DNA of 40,378 nucleotides, taken from positions 1-40,378 of the forward strand of contig JAIPCZ010000024.1 of the NCBI GenBank assembly GCA_021737975.1. The letters run 5' to 3'. Positions 18,175 to 24,705 of the stretch are shown here, in pieces. Within the stretch, counting starts at the first letter, position 1; each line of letters starts with the position of its first letter. The notes below the pieces were generated by a model that had not been told where the DNA came from, ran no database searches, and saw only the letters and a program-made list of their open reading frames with translations. The translations under genes were made by a program, and so were the position numbers. The DNA is from Polaromonas sp. (GTDB taxonomy: Bacteria; Pseudomonadota; Gammaproteobacteria; Burkholderiales; Burkholderiaceae_C).

Positions 18175-18183
18175 AGTATACCA
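18175..18183 (-). promoter_or_regulatory. Putative extended -10 promoter of rpsB
   Basis: The minus strand reads TGG TATACT here, an extended -10 element (TGN followed by a near-consensus hexamer). No convincing -35 lies 17 bases upstream. It would give a leader of roughly 125 bases, covering the folded region at 18072-18115. Confidence 0.5.
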
Positions 18184-18223
18184 CCGCGTCAGAGCGACTT
18201 CCGCCGCAAATGGCCTGCCCGGC

Positions 18224-19207
18224 CTACTGCAGCGGTGCTGGTGGCACCGGGACGTGGGGAGCCCGGAAGATCTGGGCGGCATCCACTGCGTCAAAGCGGT
18301 ACTGCAGACCACAAAAATCACAGCCCACCTCGATCGACTCACGTTCCTGCAAGATGCTGTCGGCCTCCGCCTGCCCCAGGCTCAGCAACATCCGGGCCAC
18401 GCGCTCCCGGCTGCAGGAGCACGAAAAACGCGGGCCGCTTGCACCCTGCAAAGGCTCGAAGCGCAGCAATTGTTCCTCCCAGAACAAGCGGTGCAGAATG
18501 GTCTCGACATCCAGGGTCAACAATTCCTCGCGCTTCAGGCTCGAGGCCAGCATGGCGATGCGCTTGTAGTGCTCATTGATGCCAATCTGGTCTTCATCGG
18601 CGGGCTGTGCGTTGCCCGCCAGATTGCCCCTGCCCGACATCGGCAGGCGCTGAATCAGCAGGCCGGCCGCCACCCGGTCGTCGGCAGCGAGCACCAGCGT
18701 GGTGTCAAGCTGCTCACTCTGCAGCATGTAGTGCTGCAGCACATCGCTGAACTTTTCGAGCTTTTCGCGCGCGTCGCCGAACAGCGGCACCACGCCCTGG
18801 TAAGGCTGCTGGCCGGGCTGACGGTCCTTGGGGTCGAGCGTGATGGCGCAACGGCCCTCGTTGCCGACATTGACCATCTGGCTCAGCGAGGCATCCGGGT
18901 CGAGATCGCCGGTCACGGTGGCGGTCGCGCGCAGGGAGAAGTCGCTCTGCACCTCGACCACCGCCAGTTTCACCGGGCCATCACCAAACACCTGCACGAT
19001 CAGGGCGCCATTGAACTTGATGTTGGACTGCATCAGCACAGCAGCCGCTGTCATCTCGCCCAGCAGCGCCCGCACCGGCGGGGGGTAAGCGCCATGCGTG
19101 GTGTTGCTGGCACGACGGCGCAAGATCTCTACCCAGGCATCGGTCAGGCGCACCACGGCGCCGCGCACCGGCAGGCCCTCGAAGATAAATTTGTGAATTT
19201 CAGACAT
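18224..19207 (-). CDS. hslO: Redox-regulated chaperone Hsp33
   Basis: Hsp33 is a cytoplasmic holdase switched on by oxidation of its zinc centre. The 327-residue protein carries all four zinc cysteines: Cys263 and Cys265 (FSCSCSRERV), then Cys296 and Cys299 (VGCDFCGLQY). The spacing and the loss of zinc on oxidation are the family hallmark. The N-terminal core (MSEIHKFIFEGLPVRGAVVR) and the linker are intact, and the C-terminal tail is proline-rich. There is no normal ribosome site before the ATG at 19205-19207. Only 14 bases separate the start from a REP-like palindrome, so the leader is made almost wholly of repeat sequence. Confidence 0.95.
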   Translation of the reverse strand: MSEIHKFIFEGLPVRGAVVRLTDAWVEILRRRASNTTHGAYPPPVRALLGEMTAAAVLMQSNIKFNGALIVQVFGDGPVKLAVVEVQSDFSLRATATVTGDLDPDASLSQMVNVGNEGRCAITLDPKDRQPGQQPYQGVVPLFGDAREKLEKFSDVLQHYMLQSEQLDTTLVLAADDRVAAGLLIQRLPMSGRGNLAGNAQPADEDQIGINEHYKRIAMLASSLKREELLTLDVETILHRLFWEEQLLRFEPLQGASGPRFSCSCSRERVARMLLSLGQAEADSILQERESIEVGCDFCGLQYRFDAVDAAQIFRAPHVPVPPAPLQ

Positions 19208-19221
19208 ATCGACAATTTTGC

Positions 19222-19258
19222 GGGTCAGACCACTCGAGCAGCGATGTGCTCTGACCCC
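19222..19258 (-). repeat. REP-like palindrome, copy A (upstream of hslO)
   Basis: A 37-base element with ends GGGTCAGA and TCTGACCC. The arms extend to 11 of 12 paired bases, with a short inner loop. Copy B starts 57 bases away in the same orientation and copy C lies at 39435-39471. It differs from C (read on the opposite strand) at three positions. The linker after it, AACTGATTAGAAA, is also shared with the C locus. Confidence 0.8.
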
Positions 19259-19278
19259 AACTGATTAGAAAACCTTGT

Positions 19279-19315
19279 GGGTCAGACCACTTGCAAAGCG
19301 ACGTGCTCTGACCCC
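19279..19315 (-). repeat. REP-like palindrome, copy B (after the carbonic anhydrase-like gene)
   Basis: The second tandem 37-base copy. It differs from copy C at only two positions, both in the inner stem, where TTGC-AAA-GCGA replaces TCGC-GAA-GCGA and keeps pairing as a wobble. Read on the gene strand it begins TTGGGGTCAGAGC, four bases after the TAA of the upstream gene. Copies A and B together make up nearly all of the 114-base gap. Confidence 0.8.
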
Positions 19316-19321
19316 AACCAT

Positions 19322-19846
19322 TTAACCCACCTTGTGCAAACTGGTCCTGAAACGCCTGGCATTCGCCACGTAATGCCGGGCGCTGTCACGCAGCCCCTGC
19401 AACTCCTCGGGCGTGAGCTGGCGCACCACTTTGGCCGGGGTGCCCATGATCATGGAACCCTCCGGAAATTCCTTGCCTTCGGTCACCAGCGAGCCTGCGC
19501 CAACCAGACAGCCCTTGCCGATCCTGGCGCCGTTGAGCACCACGGCGCCAATACCGATCAGGCTGTCATCACCAATGGTGCAACCATGCAGCATGGCTTT
19601 GTGCCCGACCGTGACACCCGAGCCGATCGTCAAGGGCATGCCCACATCGGCGTGCAGCACGCTCAGATCCTGGATGTTGGTGCACGCGCCAATCCGGATG
19701 GTCGCCGTGTCACCCCGCACCACCACGCCGAACCAGATTCCGACCTCATCGCCCAGCACCACATCGCCCATCACCTCGGCGCTGCCAGCGACCCAGGCGG
19801 ACTCCGCAATTTGCGGTGACACACCCTCAAATTCATAAATTGCCAT
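19322..19846 (-). CDS. Gamma carbonic anhydrase-like hexapeptide protein
   Basis: A 174-residue left-handed beta-helix protein of the gamma carbonic anhydrase / YrdA group. The three metal-binding histidines are in place: His65 (SVLHADVG), His82 (VTVGHKAML) and His87 (AMLHGC). Hexapeptide repeats run from about residue 20 to 130, followed by a C-terminal helix. Members of this family bind zinc or iron, but many show little carbonic anhydrase activity, so the reaction is uncertain. It precedes hslO on the same strand and diverges from the DUF455 gene across only 51 bases. Confidence 0.9.
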   Translation of the reverse strand: MAIYEFEGVSPQIAESAWVAGSAEVMGDVVLGDEVGIWFGVVVRGDTATIRIGACTNIQDLSVLHADVGMPLTIGSGVTVGHKAMLHGCTIGDDSLIGIGAVVLNGARIGKGCLVGAGSLVTEGKEFPEGSMIMGTPAKVVRQLTPEELQGLRDSARHYVANARRFRTSLHKVG

Positions 19847-19897
19847 TGTGTGCTTTCGGTTTCATTTGCCTAGAATTGTAGGGAAAGCCAGCACCAC

Positions 19898-20752
19898 ATG
19901 ATTCCAACCGACGCCATTTCCCCGGTCAAGCCACCACAACCGCAGCCCGCCGTGCCCTTGCGCCCGGAGTGCCTGCGCCTGCTGCAAGTCATTTCCCCGA
20001 ACGACAAGGCGGCCCGGGTGCGAGGGCTCGATGGCGCCAGATGTTCGCTGGATCCGACAGAAACCCTGATCGAGCCAGGTCCGCTGCCTGGCCGAACCGA
20101 GCACCCACGACTGGTGCACCCCTCGCAACTCAAGACCCGTGCCGTGGGCACGCTGGAAGGCCGCGCCGGGCTGATCCATGCCCTGACCCACATCGAGGCC
20201 AATGCCATCAATCTGGCGCTCGACATGGTCTGGCGTTTTGCCAATATGCCCACCGGTTTCTATCTGGATTGGTGGCAGGTGGCTCAGGAGGAGGCCCTGC
20301 ACTTTGAGTTGCTGCACGCCCACCTGAACCAGATGGGCTTTGCCTACGGCGACTTTCCCGCGCATGACGGCTTGTGGGACATGGCGGAGCGCACCAAAAC
20401 CGATCTGCTGGCCCGCCTGGCGCTGGTGCCGCGCACGCTGGAGGCGCGCGGCCTGGATGCCACACCGGCGGTGCGCAACCGCCTCGTGTCGGTCGGCGAC
20501 ATGGCGGCGGCGAACATTCTGGACATCATCCTGCGCGACGAGATTGGCCACGTCGCCACCGGCAACCGATGGTACCGTCATCTTTGCGACGCGCGCCAAC
20601 TCGACGCCGTCGGCACCTATGCGGTGTTGGCAGCGCGCTACCACGCACCCGCACTCAGAGGCCCGTTCAATCTGCAGGCACGTCGCGCCGCGGGCTTTAC
20701 TGAAGCCGAGCTGGCTGCCCTGCAGGCACCAAGCGGTGTCACCGCCGGGTGA
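19898..20752 (+). CDS. DUF455 family ferritin-like protein
   Basis: A 284-residue protein that I recognise as DUF455, a ferritin-like helical family without a settled function. Possible metal ligands are Glu100 (THIEANA), Glu131/Glu132 and His135 (AQEEALHF), and Glu215/His218 (RDEIGHVA). The pattern recalls di-iron four-helix proteins such as MiaE. The N-terminal 75 residues are proline-rich and less conserved in character. A TAGAAT -10-like box at 19871-19876 and AGGGAAAG before the ATG fit a short leader. It ends 14 bases from the convergent xerD. The enzymatic role is unknown. Confidence 0.85.
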   Translation: MIPTDAISPVKPPQPQPAVPLRPECLRLLQVISPNDKAARVRGLDGARCSLDPTETLIEPGPLPGRTEHPRLVHPSQLKTRAVGTLEGRAGLIHALTHIEANAINLALDMVWRFANMPTGFYLDWWQVAQEEALHFELLHAHLNQMGFAYGDFPAHDGLWDMAERTKTDLLARLALVPRTLEARGLDATPAVRNRLVSVGDMAAANILDIILRDEIGHVATGNRWYRHLCDARQLDAVGTYAVLAARYHAPALRGPFNLQARRAAGFTEAELAALQAPSGVTAG

Positions 20753-20766
20753 ATCCAGGCGCACCC

Positions 20767-21714
20767 TCAGCCGCGCGGATGGTGCTGGGCATGCAGCGTC
20801 TTCAGGCGTTCCCGGGCCACATGGGTGTAGATGGTGGTGGTGGAAATATCCACATGGCCCAGCAGCAGCTGCACAGCCCGCAGATCGGCGCCATGGTTGA
20901 GCAAATGGGTGGCAAAGGCATGGCGCAGCGTGTGTGGTGACATCGGTGCCGTGATGCCAGCCAGCAGCGCGTATTTCTTGACGAGCATCCAGAACATGAC
21001 CCGGCTCATGGCGGTGCCGGGTGTCCTGCCGCGCTGGGTCACGAACAGCGCCTCGCTGGCATGACCCGCCAACAACTCGCCCCTGGGCTGGGCCAGATAA
21101 CGCTTCAGCCACAGGCTGGCCACCTCGCCGAACGGCACCAAACGCTCCTTGTTGCCCTTGCCAAAGACGCGCAACACGTTGTCCGACAAGCTCACGTTCA
21201 GCACTTTCAGGCCCACCAGCTCACTCACGCGCAGACCGCTGGCATACATCAGCTCCAGCATGGTGCGGTCACGCATGCCCAGCGCCTCGGAGGTATCAGG
21301 CGCGTTCAACAAGGCCTCAACCTGCGCTTCGGTCAGCGTTTTGGGCATGCGCAGCGGCTGCTTGGCAGCCTGCAGTTTGAGTGTCGGATCGTTACCCAGC
21401 ATGCGCTCACGCAGGGCCCAGCGGTAAAACCGCTTGAACACCGTCAGGCGCCGGTTGGCGGTGGTGGCCTTGGTGCGGCCGTGCTGTTCGGCAAAATAGT
21501 TGTTGAGCAGGAACTCGGTGCCGCCCAGCAGGTTGCTCCCCTGTGCGGCCAGCCAGTTGCCAAACAGCGTGAGGTCGCGCCGGTAGGCCGCCAGGGTATT
21601 CCTGGACAAACCCTCCTCCAGCCACAGGGCGTCGATGAAGGTGTCGACCACCGGGTCGGGCCTTTGTTTGATTCCTGAAACGTCCGGATTAACGGCAGGT
21701 TGAGCAGAGGACAT
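20767..21714 (-). CDS. xerD: Site-specific tyrosine recombinase XerD
   Basis: XerD, with XerC, resolves chromosome dimers at dif under FtsK control. The 315-residue protein has the N-terminal SAM-like core-binding domain (FIDALWLEEGLSRNTLAAYR) and the catalytic domain with all expected residues: Arg162 (SGLRVSE), Lys186 (GKGNKER), His261 and Arg264 (SPHTLRHAFATH), His287 (LLGHVDIS) and nucleophile Tyr296 (TTIYTHV). It begins with about 20 extra residues before the conserved core. No phage or integron context surrounds it, so the housekeeping role is likely. It is divergent from the AEC permease. Confidence 0.94.
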   Translation of the reverse strand: MSSAQPAVNPDVSGIKQRPDPVVDTFIDALWLEEGLSRNTLAAYRRDLTLFGNWLAAQGSNLLGGTEFLLNNYFAEQHGRTKATTANRRLTVFKRFYRWALRERMLGNDPTLKLQAAKQPLRMPKTLTEAQVEALLNAPDTSEALGMRDRTMLELMYASGLRVSELVGLKVLNVSLSDNVLRVFGKGNKERLVPFGEVASLWLKRYLAQPRGELLAGHASEALFVTQRGRTPGTAMSRVMFWMLVKKYALLAGITAPMSPHTLRHAFATHLLNHGADLRAVQLLLGHVDISTTTIYTHVARERLKTLHAQHHPRG

Positions 21715-21803
21715 GGGTTAAAGGCAAAAGCAGAAGACCGCCAATCTTATGCCGGGCTGACACCTGCTGGTGCCAGCGACAATTTTGACGCGGCGCGGCC
21801 TGC

Positions 21804-21818
21804 TATTCTCAAGGCGTG
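21804..21818 (+). promoter_or_regulatory. -10-like box directly before a GTG start (possible leaderless mRNA)
   Basis: TATTCT at 21804-21809 ends six bases before the GTG at 21816. Transcription would then begin at or next to the start codon. A good -35 at the right spacing is not seen; TTGACG lies 13 bases upstream, which is too close. mutL in this window has the same layout. Confidence 0.4.
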
Positions 21819-22730
21819 AACTACGCCCAACTTCTTTTCCCTGATTTCTCGCTGATCTTGATCGGCTACCTGATCTGCCGCTTCACGCCCCTGGGCCGTG
21901 CCGTGTGGGCACAGGTCGAGCAACTGGTCTACTTTTTGTTCTTCCCGGTGCTGCTGTTTCACTCCATTGTGAAAAGCCCCCTCGACATCAGCGCTGCGGG
22001 CAACCTGGCGGCAGCCGGCTGGGCCCTGGGTCTGGGCGGCATTGCCCTGGCCTACTCGATACCCCACTGGCCGGGAATCAACAAGCATGTCGCCGCGCGC
22101 CAACACGCCGGCAGCGCGCAAATTGCGTTCCGGTTCAACTCTTTTATTGGCCTGGCGCTGGCCGAGCGCCTGGCCGGGCCACCGGGCCTGCTGGTGATTG
22201 CGCTGCTCATTGGCATCAGTGTGCCCTTGCTGAACATCGGCGCGGTGTGGCCGATGGCGCGCCACGCCAAGCGGGGATTTCTGGGTGAGTTGCTGCGCAA
22301 CCCTTTGCTCATCGGCACCGTCAGCGGCCTGATTGCCAACCTGTCCGGTTTTTCCATCCCCAACTGGGCCGAGCCCACTGTGACCCGCATTGGCGGGGCG
22401 TCGCTGACACTCGGTCTGATGGCGGCCGGTGCCGGCATGCAACTGAGCGCCCTGAACCACGCCAAGTTGCTGGGGCTCGCGGTGTTGCTGATCCGCCATT
22501 TGCTGATGCCCTTGTTGGCGCTGGCCCTGTGTTTGTTGTTTGGCCTGAATCAGGTGCAAGCCACCATTTTGCTGATGTTCTCGGCGTTGCCGACCGCCTC
22601 GAGTTGTTATGTGTTGGCGGCGCGAATGGGGTATGACGGGCCTTATGTCGCAGCCCTGGTGACTGTTTCCACCCTGCTCGGCATGCTGAGTTTGCCGCTG
22701 GCGCTGGGGATTTTGAGGGGGTTTGTTTAG
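21816..22730 (+). CDS. AEC family permease
   Basis: A 304-residue membrane protein with about ten hydrophobic segments in two halves, of the auxin efflux carrier (AEC) family. It opens MNYAQLLFPDFSLILIGYLI, and FFPVLLFHSIVKSPLD and MFSALPTASSCYVLAARMGY are typical of bacterial members. Some relatives transport malonate, malate or other small acids, but the substrate cannot be told here. The start is GTG, with only AAGG one base away, so the start may be read leaderless or be slightly misplaced. It converges with queG across a 382-base gap rich in inverted repeats. Confidence 0.87.
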   Translation: MNYAQLLFPDFSLILIGYLICRFTPLGRAVWAQVEQLVYFLFFPVLLFHSIVKSPLDISAAGNLAAAGWALGLGGIALAYSIPHWPGINKHVAARQHAGSAQIAFRFNSFIGLALAERLAGPPGLLVIALLIGISVPLLNIGAVWPMARHAKRGFLGELLRNPLLIGTVSGLIANLSGFSIPNWAEPTVTRIGGASLTLGLMAAGAGMQLSALNHAKLLGLAVLLIRHLLMPLLALALCLLFGLNQVQATILLMFSALPTASSCYVLAARMGYDGPYVAALVTVSTLLGMLSLPLALGILRGFV

Positions 22731-22802
22731 TCAAAACCGTCATCAGTGATTATTGAAGTACTGCGCCCAAATCCTGACGCGATAGAACTGTAGTGATTCG
22801 CT

Positions 22803-22882
22803 TCGCGCGGCAACCGGCAGGGGTGGCCGCCTCATACTGGGGTACCAGAAATCGGTGACCACCCCTGCCGGTTACCACGCGA
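22803..22882 (+). repeat. Long hairpin element E1 with shared core
   Basis: Arms at 22804-22828 and 22857-22881 pair at 22 of 25 positions, and all three mismatches become G-U pairs in the minus-strand RNA. The centre (22830-22854) is a 25-base core that includes CTGG-GGTA-CCAG. The same core, one base different, occurs inverted in element E2. The family is not recognised. Confidence 0.75.
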
Positions 22883-22991
22883 GGTGGTGATGTGCTGAGG
22901 TTCTAAAGACAAGGACAAATGCAGATAAAGCTTTTTATCGGTATTTGGACTTGACCATGGTTAACCTTCAGCATTCTCTTCACTGCTACCA

Positions 22992-23067
22992 GCGCAGTGG
23001 CTGGCTTTGGGGGCTGACGATTTCTGGTACTCCAGTATGAGGAAGCCGCCAAAGCCAGCCGCTGCGC
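22992..23067 (-). repeat. Long hairpin element E2 with shared core
   Basis: Arms at 22992-23014 and 23045-23067 pair at 21 of 23 positions. The core at 23018-23042 is the reverse complement of the E1 core at 24 of 25 bases. The stem sequence differs from that of E1, although both are GC-rich with GG-rich runs. The orientation is opposite to E1, and the two cores lie 188 bases apart. Confidence 0.75.
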
Positions 23068-23090
23068 GGGTTAGGCGGCCAGAACCCAAC

Positions 23091-23118
23091 AGTTAATTGG
23101 ATCTGACCCCAATTAACT
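23091..23118. repeat. Perfect 10-bp inverted repeat containing the queG stop
   Basis: AGTTAATTGG and CCAATTAACT flank the eight bases ATCTGACC. The queG TAA lies in the arm. Read on the queG strand, TTGGGGTCAGA follows the stop directly, the same 11 bases that begin the REP-like copies A, B and C. This may be a diverged relative of that repeat family. No T tract follows, so termination is uncertain. Confidence 0.6.
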
Positions 23119-24198
23119 CTTAAAAGCCAAAGCCCACGCGACGTGTTCACGCACCAAGGCACTTGGGTGCTCAGCGCGCGACGCAAGCGCAGTCAGCAGC
23201 GACTTGGCGGACTCGGCATCAGCCACACAAAGCGCATTCCCCAGCGCCACCGCGATGTTGCGCAACCAGCGCTCATGGCCGATGCGCCGGATCGGGCTGC
23301 CTTCGGTGAAAGACAGGAACGCTTCCTCGCTCCAGTCAAAGAGTTCAATGAGCTGGCTCCCTGCCAGCCCGGCGCGGGCATCGAAGTCGGGCAAGGCACT
23401 GCGCTGGGCATACTTGTTCCAGGGACAAATCAGCTGGCAGTCATCACAGCCGTAGATGCGGTTGCCCATCAGGGGCCGAAGTTCCAGCGGAATCGGCCCG
23501 GCGTGCTCGATCGTGAGGTAGGAAATGCAGCGCCGCGCGTCGAGCCGGTACGGCGCGATGATGGCCCGGGTCGGGCAGATGTCGACGCAGGCGCTGCAAC
23601 TGCCGCAATGACCTGCCACGGGTGCGGTCACGGGCAGGGCCAAGTCGACAAAAATCTCGCCCAGAAAAAACATCGACCCCGCCTCTCGACTCAACAGCAA
23701 GGTGTGTTTGCCGCGCCAGCCCAGACCGCTCAAGCTGGCCAGTTCGGCCTCGAGCACCGGGGCCGAATCGGTGAACACCCTGTGGCCCAGCGGCCCCAGC
23801 GCAGCGGCGATCTGATCGCTCAACTTCTGCAGGCGACTGCGCATGACCTTGTGGTAATCCCGGCCCCGGGCATAGACCGACACGATGCCTTCTTTAGGGC
23901 GATTCAGCCGGTCCAACTCCAGCGTCTGCCAGTCCTCCGGGGTATCGGCGGGTAAATAGTCCATTCGCGCAGTGATGACCCGCACGGTGCCCGGCACCAG
24001 TTCAGCGGGGCGAGCGCGCTTGAGGCCATGCGCTGCCATGTAAACCATGTCACCATGGCAACCCGCGGCCAGCCATGCCGATAATCCGGGTTCTGCCGCG
24101 GCCAAATCAACACCCGTCACGCCAATTTGTGAAAATCCCAATGCCCGCCCCCATTCCTGAATTCTGGAGACCCATTGACTGCCGTTGAGTTGCTGCAT
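23113..24198 (-). CDS. queG: Epoxyqueuosine reductase
   Basis: QueG reduces epoxyqueuosine to queuosine in tRNA, the last step of Q synthesis, using cobalamin and two 4Fe-4S clusters. From the ATG at 24196-24198 (SD AGGTGAT) the protein has 361 residues. The frame remains open far upstream, but only antisense to tsaE. Cluster cysteines are Cys198, 201, 204 and 208 (CGSCSACVDIC), and Cys224, 251, 254 and 258 (CDDCQLIC). VYARGRDYHK (108-117) and Asp144 in TDSAP fit the active site. C-terminal HEAT-like repeats follow. Its start overlaps that of tsaE head to head by 24 bases. Confidence 0.95.
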   Translation of the reverse strand: MQQLNGSQWVSRIQEWGRALGFSQIGVTGVDLAAAEPGLSAWLAAGCHGDMVYMAAHGLKRARPAELVPGTVRVITARMDYLPADTPEDWQTLELDRLNRPKEGIVSVYARGRDYHKVMRSRLQKLSDQIAAALGPLGHRVFTDSAPVLEAELASLSGLGWRGKHTLLLSREAGSMFFLGEIFVDLALPVTAPVAGHCGSCSACVDICPTRAIIAPYRLDARRCISYLTIEHAGPIPLELRPLMGNRIYGCDDCQLICPWNKYAQRSALPDFDARAGLAGSQLIELFDWSEEAFLSFTEGSPIRRIGHERWLRNIAVALGNALCVADAESAKSLLTALASRAEHPSALVREHVAWALAFKS

Positions 24199-24705
24199 GG
24201 TGTTGATCACCTGCCTATTGTAAAAACCCTGCTTTGGCACGATGAGGCGGCCACCGAGGGCTTCGCCCGCGCCCTGGCGGCCCGGCCAGAATTGCGCCTG
24301 GCCTACATTGAGCTGCGCGGCGATCTGGGCGCGGGTAAAACCACGCTGGTGCGCCACCTGCTGCGGGCTTTGGGCGTGGAGGGACGCATCAAGAGCCCCA
24401 CCTACGCGGTGGTGGAGCCCTATGAGCTGCCGGATCTCGAGGTGTGGCACTTTGACTTCTATCGCTTCAGCGACCCGCGCGAATGGCTGGATGCAGGCTT
24501 TCGCGACATCTTTGCCAGCCCCGGCCTGAAACTGGCCGAATGGCCCGAAAGGGCTGCCGGCTGCGTGCCGCTGGCCGACCTCGTGGTGCAACTCGAAGTG
24601 CGGGACGACGCCTCGCGCCGGGTGCTGCTGACGGCGCAAACAAAGCTGGGCGCCGCCCTGCTCCGCGGCCTTGACGGGCCAAGCCAGGGACAAGTGGACC
24701 CATGA
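24175..24705 (+). CDS. tsaE: tRNA threonylcarbamoyladenosine biosynthesis ATPase TsaE
   Basis: TsaE is the ATPase that drives the TsaBD complex making t6A37 in tRNAs that read ANN codons. The 176-residue protein has the Walker A GDLGAGKTT at residues 49-57, SPTYAVVEPYE, and the HFDFYRF segment typical of the family. The TTG at 24175 is preceded by GGAGA five bases upstream, which makes it the best start even though it lies inside the divergent queG. The N-terminal 18 residues before LLWHDEAATE are extra to the family core. The C-terminal tail is long. Its TGA overlaps the amiC ATG by four bases. Confidence 0.93.
   Translation: MTAVELLHGVDHLPIVKTLLWHDEAATEGFARALAARPELRLAYIELRGDLGAGKTTLVRHLLRALGVEGRIKSPTYAVVEPYELPDLEVWHFDFYRFSDPREWLDAGFRDIFASPGLKLAEWPERAAGCVPLADLVVQLEVRDDASRRVLLTAQTKLGAALLRGLDGPSQGQVDP

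Larger units (their letters stand above)
22731..23112. other. Gene-free gap with inverted-repeat elements
   Basis: This 382-base gap between two convergent genes contains no credible reading frame. It holds two long hairpins (22803-22882 and 22992-23067), a small GATAAA-GCTT-TTTATC hairpin at 22924-22939 and a perfect 10-bp inverted repeat at its end (23091-23118). A bare GTTAGGC at 23070-23076 is also present. The structures could end transcription from both sides, but none has a classic T tract. Confidence 0.7.

Noticed and set aside
19222..19315. Tandem repeats as a CRISPR array
   Set aside because: There are only two units, each repeat is itself a near-complete palindrome, the linker is conserved between loci rather than variable, and no cas genes are present.
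19862..21112. 416-codon minus-strand frame opposite the DUF455 gene
   Set aside because: Overlaps both the DUF455 gene and the xerD end; the protein has no recognisable motifs and is antisense to a well-supported gene.
20767..21714. XerD as a mobile-element integrase
   Set aside because: Length and motifs fit the housekeeping recombinase, and no att repeats, phage genes or tRNA target flank it.
22924..22939. Small GATAAA-GCTT-TTTATC hairpin as a terminator
   Set aside because: It is weak, AT-rich and not followed by a T tract; it may be chance in an AT-rich stretch.
22983..23076. E2 as an integron attC site (GTTAGGC at 23070-23076 fits GTTRRRY)
   Set aside because: The partner box RYYYAAC is missing on the other side, no integron integrase is present, and E1 has neither box. 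A seven-base match is easily chance.
24199..24693. N-terminal extension of queG over tsaE
   Set aside because: It is entirely antisense to tsaE, and the ATG at 24198 has a good ribosome site and the family N-terminus.
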